The notes below the pieces were generated by a model. It was not told the origin of the DNA, searched no databases, and was given only the letters and a program-made list of their open reading frames with translations. Positions 57,227-64,000 of a stretch of 64,000 nt of DNA are shown here, piece after piece. Source of the DNA: Primulina eburnea (Eukaryota; Streptophyta; Magnoliopsida; Lamiales; Gesneriaceae). The stretch covers positions 2,309,001 to 2,373,000 of the forward strand of contig NC_133109.1 of assembly GCF_022965805.1 (NCBI RefSeq). The letters are read 5' to 3'. The position numbers and the translations under genes were made by a program. Positions within the stretch are counted from its first letter, which is position 1; each line of letters opens with the position of its first letter.

Positions 57227-58760
57227 GGGAAATATATACAGATCTTCCACGAAAACCCAAAATTACCATGAGAGCAAACTTAGCATTATCCTTGACCAGC
57301 AATACCAAACATAGAATTCAACAGACCGCAGGTACAGAATCCAGATTAAATTCTGCGATCCACAAAAACATCAGTTCAAATTAACACAGAGATATCTTGG
57401 CTGCAACAATTGGTCCTGCACAATAAGTGTAACAGAGAACTATCAGAAACTGATACAAAGCCTAAAGAGCCTTTACAAAATGCAGAACATTCAAGACTCC
57501 CAAGAACATTAAGCACATTCAAACAAATGCATATTACTCAAAGGAATAGTCTGAGGATGTTATACACCCTATGGTTCTATGTCGAGTGAAACCAGAAGAA
57601 ATTTTTCAATACTCAATCAAAGAGACCAAGTAGGCCTATAACCAATCTATGTAGCCAGATATGTATCAACTACAATTGGATGTGCTCCAGTCCATGGGAG
57701 GTAACTGATATATATCAGACAAGAACTGAAGCCGAGTATTAAAACACAAACAATCAGTACACACTGACCAGGTATGAAAGAAATTTGATGGAGCTTCTGA
57801 AGAAAACAGACCAAAGCAAGAGTTTTCTAGAGACCAATGGTAAGGGCATCTATAAGGTTGTTATAAAGTCAGAGCCACGCTCAAATCAAAGGGTCAATTC
57901 AACTCAAATCCAAAAAATGAAGGAATGGATAGGGAATCGATGCTTTCTTCACTGGTAGAGATAGGAATTATCGATATACTAATCATCTACTTTCAAACAT
58001 TCTCCACCACAAAGAACAACATGATAACGGAGTACATCGGTTTTCAAATTTCCAAAAACCCGCAAAACTTAAAATAACACAGGAGCATAAGTACATCAAA
58101 ACTAAAATTTTCAGTGGTAAACAGAAAAGAGGAATTCTGAAATATCAGCCAGCGATCACACAACTGCACAGAAAGTAAGAGTTCTAAAAAATGAAATATC
58201 ACATTATAGTGACGCATAAACAACCTATACCTCAGAAGACAGCATAAATATTTTTAATGGCAACTCGATCACGATACAGTCAACTGGAGGAAAACTCAAG
58301 TCAAACCCTAAAGCCAAATCTATAACCAATAAGAAAGTAGAAATAATAACACAAATTTTCAGTTTATGATATAATAAAGAATCAAGAATTGTACAATAAA
58401 ATTCAAAATGATTAATTAATATTTTTATTTTTACAGAATTAAACAACCAAATCATGAACGATCGAGATTCATAAACGAATTCATAGGCAAGAAAAACAAT
58501 AATTGAATGAAATTATGCCACAAATCGATTACTACAGACGAATTTCTTACAGATCACGAAGGATGATCGCAAAACGGCGGCAAGAAAGTAGATTCTGGTA
58601 ATATTTTCTTCTCGCAGAGATGAATGTTCTTGCCGGAAAGAAAAATGTGACCAAATTGCGGGTCTATAATGGCGACTTTGTCGTAAAAAAAAAAAAAACC
58701 TTTCTTTTGTTCAAATGTCTTCTTTTTTTATTATTACATTTAGTGGAATAAAAACATTTT
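57227..58760 (-). promoter_or_regulatory. 5' leader and promoter region of the RIN gene
   Basis: No coding region fits. 57227-57310 is leader next to the ATG and contains short upstream ATGs. A GC-richer patch at about 58550-58680 resembles a first leader exon, and the AT-rich stretch between would then be a leader intron. No TATA box was assigned. Confidence 0.35.
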
Positions 58761-58943
58761 GAGTAGATATCATGTGAGATCGTCTCACAGATCACAATCT
58801 GTGAGACGGGTCAACCCTACTCATATTCACAATAAAAAGTAATACTCTTAGCATAAAAAATAATACTTTTTCATGGATTATCCAAATAAAGATCCGTCTC
58901 ACAAAATATGACCCGTGAGACCGTCCACACAAGTTTTTGCCAA
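58761..58943 (-). repeat. GTGAGACGGTCTCAC-family repeat, copy 10
   Basis: Starts GAGTAGATATCATGTGAGAT and ends ACACAAGTTTTTGCCAAAC, the inverse of the copy at 25166, with a near-consensus core. Confidence 0.88.
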
Positions 58944-59835
58944 ACATTTTAAATTTATAATATTTCTATTTTTTAGTCAATTATAAAACCCACACTTATT
59001 AAATCATTAATCAACTAGTAATCCTCTGCATATACATTATCTTTTCATACATAGTTTGGTATACATGATAAGATAAACATGTGATATATAATATAAGGAT
59101 AAAATTAAAGATAAATAAGATGTAGGATATTATATCTAATGTTTGGTATGATTTTGATAAGAGTGATTAAATTTATATATTAGATTGTAATGATAAAATA
59201 AACATCATCATAATAAATTTTATAATTTCAAAGTTGTTGCTTAAGTTCATATTTTTTATTTGTACATGTACCGATAGTGCTTGCATGATTTATTTATTTT
59301 TACCTAATTTTATATATTATATAATATGATAACTGAGCTCTTGATTTTGTGAGTCAAGTCAAATATCAATTTTTAAGGTTAATCGAGTGATACTAATAAT
59401 TTTACAGAGATTTATAAAAATTATTTATATAATTATCTCAAATTCATTTATATAATTATCATATATATAATATATAAAAATAAATAAAAATATTTATTTG
59501 ATTTTAATTTCTAAGCATATATTTATAAAAATCATTTATAAATTGAGGGTAATTAAGTCATTTTTCGTATATTTTATCATTAAATAAAAATTATCACACC
59601 TAATAGAAGGGACATTTTATCATTCTAAAAAATTATTTATCATTAAAAAGGTATCAAACATGGGATAAGGAAGATTATTTATCAATCACTCTCTTATCTC
59701 ATGTACCAAACTATGCTTTAATATTTTTTTTATAATATATTATTTTTGTTACAAAAATTAAAGATTATATTAAAATATAAAATTTTAGAGAATTTTTTTG
59801 AGATTTTTTGATAATTAATTATAACAGTTATTTAA

Positions 59836-59995
59836 GTAGGTCTCTTGTGGGACGATCTCACGAATCTTTATATGTGAAACGAGTCAATCATATCGAATTC
59901 ACAATAAAAAGTATTATTTTTCATGGATAACCCAAATAAGAGATTTGTCTAACAAAATACGACTCATGAGACCGTCTCACACAAGTTTTTGTCTG
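59836..59995 (-). repeat. GTGAGACGGTCTCAC-family repeat, copy 11
   Basis: Starts GTAGGTCTCTTGTGGGACGA and ends GACCGTCTCACACAAGTTTT. An internal deletion removed part of the core. Confidence 0.85.
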
Positions 59996-60332
59996 GTTAT
60001 TTATGTCGGGTAAAATTTTGTTATATCTATCATGATATTATAAAATACAATAAAAAAATTGACACACCGTTGATAATAAGATTCAACATTTTTACATTAT
60101 CTCGGGTCTGACTTATTTAATTTAAAAAATTAAAATTAAAATATCTTTCAATATTTCTATCATATAAGCCCAGTTATGCCTATGCTTGCCAATCAATGAT
60201 TAGTTTTTTAAATTTAAAAATTATATATATTATGGGACTATCTATTTAGTCGTCAGCATATGAAACGTTTAGAAAAGAATTAATAAGTCAACCATTTTAT
60301 AAAAATAATAGTTAAAACCTTAAAAAAGAGAA

Positions 60333-60446
60333 GGTAAAAATATCACTTTTTATGCTGAAAGTATTACTTTTTATTGTGAATATTGGTAGAGTTGACTCAT
60401 CTCACAGATAAAGATTCGTGAGACCGTCTCACAAAAATAGGACTCT
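60333..60446 (+). repeat. GTGAGACGGTCTCAC-family repeat, copy 12 (left-truncated)
   Basis: Only the right two-thirds is left: CACTTTTTATGCTGAAAGTA through GTGAGACCGTCTCACAAAAA. Confidence 0.8.
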
Positions 60447-62749
60447 TTATTAAGAAAACAAATTCGAAAAATGCTTTAAAAAATATTAAATTAATAATAT
60501 TTTAGTAATTTGTTCACGTATAACCAAATCATATTGAATGGTTATAGTTGGTAAAAGTATATGGTAGTTTAGAAAATACTAATTTGCAATATAATAAAAT
60601 TATCATATTTTATGGCGAGACATATTTTTATTTTTAACATGTATATAGGGTTGGGGATTCGTAATTCTACCACCTCTTAAGTGGGAGAGTACATGTCGTC
60701 ATGATAAGTAATCGAGCCTATACGAATTTTTGAATGTTTGAGTTTGACTTGTTTATAATTGAGTCGAACTTTATAGTGCCTAACGAGCTTAACAAGTATA
60801 AATTTAAATATCCATTAAAAATTAAATTATATTTTAGAGAAAAATATAATATTCTTATTAAAATTTAATTTTTTAATAAATAAAATATATTTTTCTATAT
60901 TTTTCATAATTAAAGCGTAAAATCTATAAATCAAACATCAAAAATATTATTTTTCTTCCAAATGCTGACTCATGAGTCTACCAACAAATATGTTCACAAG
61001 CCAAATATTGTAAAGTTTGAGCTTGGTTCATTTATCTTAACGAACCTCATTCAACAAGCTTGAATCCAGTTTCGAATAACCAATGAGTAATTTGGTTAAT
61101 TTATATTCTTATCATCAAGCCGATGAATTTTTGGCACGGTGAGATAGATTTTATTATCTTCAATTTTTGGTTTTTTTTACTTAAATAACATAAAAAATAA
61201 AATATTTATCAATACACATATACGCACACACACATATATATAAATCATAGTTTTTATCATACTTGAAATGTGACGTCCCGAAAATTTGAGGTCTACATGA
61301 ACCACGTGCGTGCAAGTTATTAAATTCTTTATGTATTTTATTAAATGATTTTAATGCATGTTTATTTCATTAAATTGAGTTTTAATTCATGATTTGTGAA
61401 TTTGCATTATTTCAAATTATAATATGTTTAGTTGATTCATGTTTAAACGTTTTTCTTGAGTTTTATGTTCAGGCGATTATTCGAGGCGGGATCGAGGAAA
61501 AGACCGGTGACGATTTTTAGCAATTAAAAATGTGGTATTTTATTTTTAAGTTGAGTTTGGGACATTTTAAATTAGTTTGTAAAGAGTTAGTATTTTAAAG
61601 CCTAAATTAGTTACTTAATAATTTTAGGAGTTTAAATCTTTTAAAGTGGGTGGTACATGTATTTTGGTTAAAAGGAGAGTTTAGTGGAGTGTATCAATTT
61701 AATTGATAAATTTGTGTGGGTCAAACTTTTATTAGCATTTTTATTAGTTGATTTAGCAAAATTATCTCCTAATTAATGACCCACACACACGTTAAACACA
61801 CTAACACACACTTACACGTTTTTACACACACTAAAACACACAACACACACACAAGCTTTAAAAATCAGATTTTTTTTATTATTTTAAAAAGAGAGAAACC
61901 TAGGGTTCCATAGCATTCAGCAGCCGTCCCCTTCTCTTCGAGTCTCCCAGCAATTTTCGTGAGTTTTATTGCAAGAATTTAGTGCCACGTTCGTCCCGGA
62001 TCAAGCCTCGCTCCGTTCCCGCATCGGTATCGCCGTTTCGGTAAAGTTTATCATCAAAAGGCACGTATAATCTGTTCTTGCTGTGTCGATCAAGTCATAT
62101 ATTGTATTGCATTGTTTTTATGCGTAAAAGTTATGTATCACGTTAGTAGTTTGAGCAGATTATAGATCGGATCAATTTCGAGGGTAAAATTTTAGATCTA
62201 AAACTCGTTTTTGCTGTCTTTTCAAATACTGCGATTTTTCTGTTCATATTTTGGGAAAACTTTCAACGGCAAAAACGTAGAACTTTTCGACACCTTCGAT
62301 TTGATATATGATTCGAAATTTTTGGACGAAAATTGAGTGAGTTATGATATTTTCCGTGCGACTGCGCAAACTGAAATTTTCAGAAAATTATGTTATTGAT
62401 ACGTTTCTTGAAGTTTTAAGTTGCAGGCTTCGTTGGAAATCGACGGGCGATTGTTGCTGCGTACGGGTATGTTAGTAATGATGTTAAGAGTGTTTTTGAG
62501 GTTACGTTTCATGTCGATAGGCACTCGAGCTAATTAGAAGTCGTAGGAAACAGTTTGATGTCAATTGCCATATTTTGGGTCGTGTGTGTCGTAGAGCGAA
62601 CACTGTTGTTTTGAAACGCTTGTACAATTTGGATTTATGTTATGGAATGCTAGGATGAGTCTCGAGGTGTCGGTGCTTGGTCCGTCTAATCGAGTCTAGA
62701 AGGATAAGCATTGGGTGTTCAGAATTTTCGTAGGTTCGCGATCACAGTG

Positions 62750-63020
62750 GGTACACGGACCCGTACACGGACCCTGACACGGGGTCCGTGCCTTTGTTTT
62801 CTCCTCGACGTCTTTTTCCAGTATCTACACGGACCCCTACACGGATGAGGGCACGGGGTCCGTGCCTTTGGGTTTCACTTAGTGTCTTTTCCAGTGCCTA
62901 CACGGACCCTTACCCGGACCCTGACACGGGGTCCGTGCCTTTGCTTCCTTTCGGTGTCTACTTCCAGTACCTACACGGACCCCTACACGGATGTAGGTAC
63001 GGGGTCCGTGTTCTTCTATT
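62750..63020. repeat. Four tandem units with CACGGACCC...GGGGTCCGTG hairpins
   Basis: Four units of about 68 bases, each with one or two CACGGACCC/CACGGAT blocks followed by CGGGGTCCGTG. Each unit can form a stem. The variable part (TTTGTTTTCTCCTCGACGTC and similar) separates units. Confidence 0.92.
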
Positions 63021-63319
63021 TTTGGGAAAAATATTATAGTTTGTTTTGAGGTTGATGTCATGATTTAGTGCAAGGATTATCAAGGTCGTGTCATTGGAAA
63101 TTTTAGAACGTCTTAAGTAATGATCGAGCTCGAGAGTAAGTATGATTTCTACGTTAAGTTATGTGAGTTAAGTATACAAGTTTATGTTAGTATGTTGCAG
63201 CAACGGCCCCAGTCAAAGTCCAACGAATCCCTCAACGCCAAGTAAGTATGTTGACGTGCAAGAAAGTATTTTAAGTTTTTGAGGTATGCTAAATGTCTTG
63301 TGACCAAATTATGTTAGGA

Positions 63320-63440
63320 TTGGAAAGCGTTAAATTATGAACGGGGACCAATCCGCCCGTTAAATTATGAACGGGTTAGATCGTGGTTGGAAAGCGTTAA
63401 ATTATGAACGGGGACCAACCAGCCCGTTAAATTATGAACG
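63320..63440. repeat. Repeated TTAAATTATGAACGGG motif
   Basis: CGTTAAATTATGAACGGG occurs four times within about 120 bases, alternating with GACCAATCCGCC-like spacers and GTTGGAAAG. Confidence 0.93.
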
Positions 63441-64000
63441 GGGATCTTATGTATGCGGCAGTGGATACGTCCCTGTCAGCCCAGTACTGTGGTATAGTCT
63501 GATCAGGCTCTTTTACGTTATGGGTCACTTGCTTTGAAACATCCTCTACGCAAAATGATGAAGATGTTTACGTATGCAGTATGTTTATGAAAGTTTAAGT
63601 TATGGCACGTCGAAGTATGTATGTACGTATGTTCAAGTTTTAATACGCAAGTTCAAGTTCAAGTTATGTATGTCCTATTTTAAAGTTGAATGTGATTTTA
63701 TTATGTAGTACTCGTTATTCCAGTTTATACGTGTTGAGTCTTTAGACTCACTAGACTTGATCGATGCAGGTGAGTATGTTGATGAGGAGACAGGAGGTGG
63801 CGACCAAGGGGCACGCTTGGACTGAGCGGGAGGCTAACCCGAGGACCGCAAAGTTTATGTTTTTACGCCCATGTTATTTTACGATTTTTATGCAAGTTCA
63901 AAATACTCTGATGTTATGTTTCATTTCAAGACTTTTGGAGCAAGTGTTTCTTTTTAGCAAATTTTATTGGTGATGTCGATTTCAAACGTTTTTATTGATG

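Larger units (their letters stand above)
58944..61268. other. AT-rich intergenic spacer
   Basis: No gene seen. It holds two dispersed repeats (59836-59995, 60333-60446). A weak hAT-like patch with GAGCTTAACAAG / CGAACCTCATTCAACAAGC motifs lies near 60710-61085. Confidence 0.5.
61269..64000 (+). mobile_element. Gypsy-type (chromovirus-like) LTR, running off the window
   Basis: It begins TGTGACGTCCCGAAAATTTG, the typical start of chromovirus-type plant Gypsy LTRs. Features usual for such long LTRs follow, including GATGCAGGTGAGTATGTTGA near 63763. No TG...CA right end or internal genes are reached by base 64000. Its strand is inferred from the TG start. Two short-repeat arrays lie inside (62750-63020 and 63320-63440). 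Confidence 0.65.

Noticed and set aside
62788..63039. ORFs over the CACGGACCC tandem array
   Set aside because: Repeat-driven open frames on both strands inside an LTR.
63320..63440. CRISPR-like array from the repeated TTAAATTATGAACGGG motif
   Set aside because: Spacers are not unique or regular and the context is a plant LTR.

Overview
The window is plant nuclear DNA from a eudicot. It is AT-rich with GT-AG introns, carries plant-specific gene families, and is dense with plant transposons. The family mix suggests an asterid, but that is only an inference. Five host genes are supported and all lie on the minus strand: a SKU5-type multicopper-oxidase-like protein (9491-13576, 9 exons), a trehalose-6-phosphate phosphatase (19010-21264, 11 exons), a BAG7-type co-chaperone (36578-38395, 3 exons, with two compensating frameshifts), a small tail-anchored protein of unknown function (45648-46250), and a RIN2/RIN3-type membrane RING E3 ubiquitin ligase (48247-57226, 12 exons). 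I placed the exons by joining GT/AG sites in phase. Four of the five read through cleanly. The genes belong to unrelated pathways (cell-wall growth, trehalose signalling, ER proteostasis, immune-related ubiquitination), so no operon-like cooperation is implied.

Layout. 1-8000: a Cassandra-like 5S-derived LTR, then an old plus-strand Copia relic split by a younger minus-strand Copia element (1148-7356, TATAA target duplication) whose two LTRs have unrelated middles. 8000-9490: AT-rich spacer. 9491-13576: SKU5-like gene. 13.6-19 kb: spacer with a LINE tail inside an inverted repeat, microsatellites and short repeats. 19-23.7 kb: TPP gene and its promoter. 25766-26641: a three-LTR TRIM element (AACTC duplication) carrying a captured, circularly permuted kinase fragment. 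27234-29625: non-autonomous hAT element (AGAGAGAC duplication). 29.9-33.3 kb: a LINE relic broken by an hAT MITE, a Harbinger element encoding only a Myb-like protein, and a Gypsy LTR. 36.6-38.4 kb: BAG7. 41.3-44.2 kb: a decayed endogenous pararetrovirus. 45.6-46.3 kb: unknown small gene. 48.2-57.2 kb: RIN2/3 gene, whose fourth intron holds a 3.3 kb solo Gypsy LTR (ATAAC duplication), itself carrying further insertions. 61269-64000: the start of another Gypsy-type LTR cut by the window edge.

A short repeat with GTGAGACGGTCTCAC at both ends occurs at least 12 times plus one remnant. The most interesting structure is the TRIM element with the permuted kinase fragment. Next are the mosaic LTR pair, the Myb-only Harbinger element, and the frameshift pair in BAG7. 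No tRNA, intact rRNA or CRISPR was seen.
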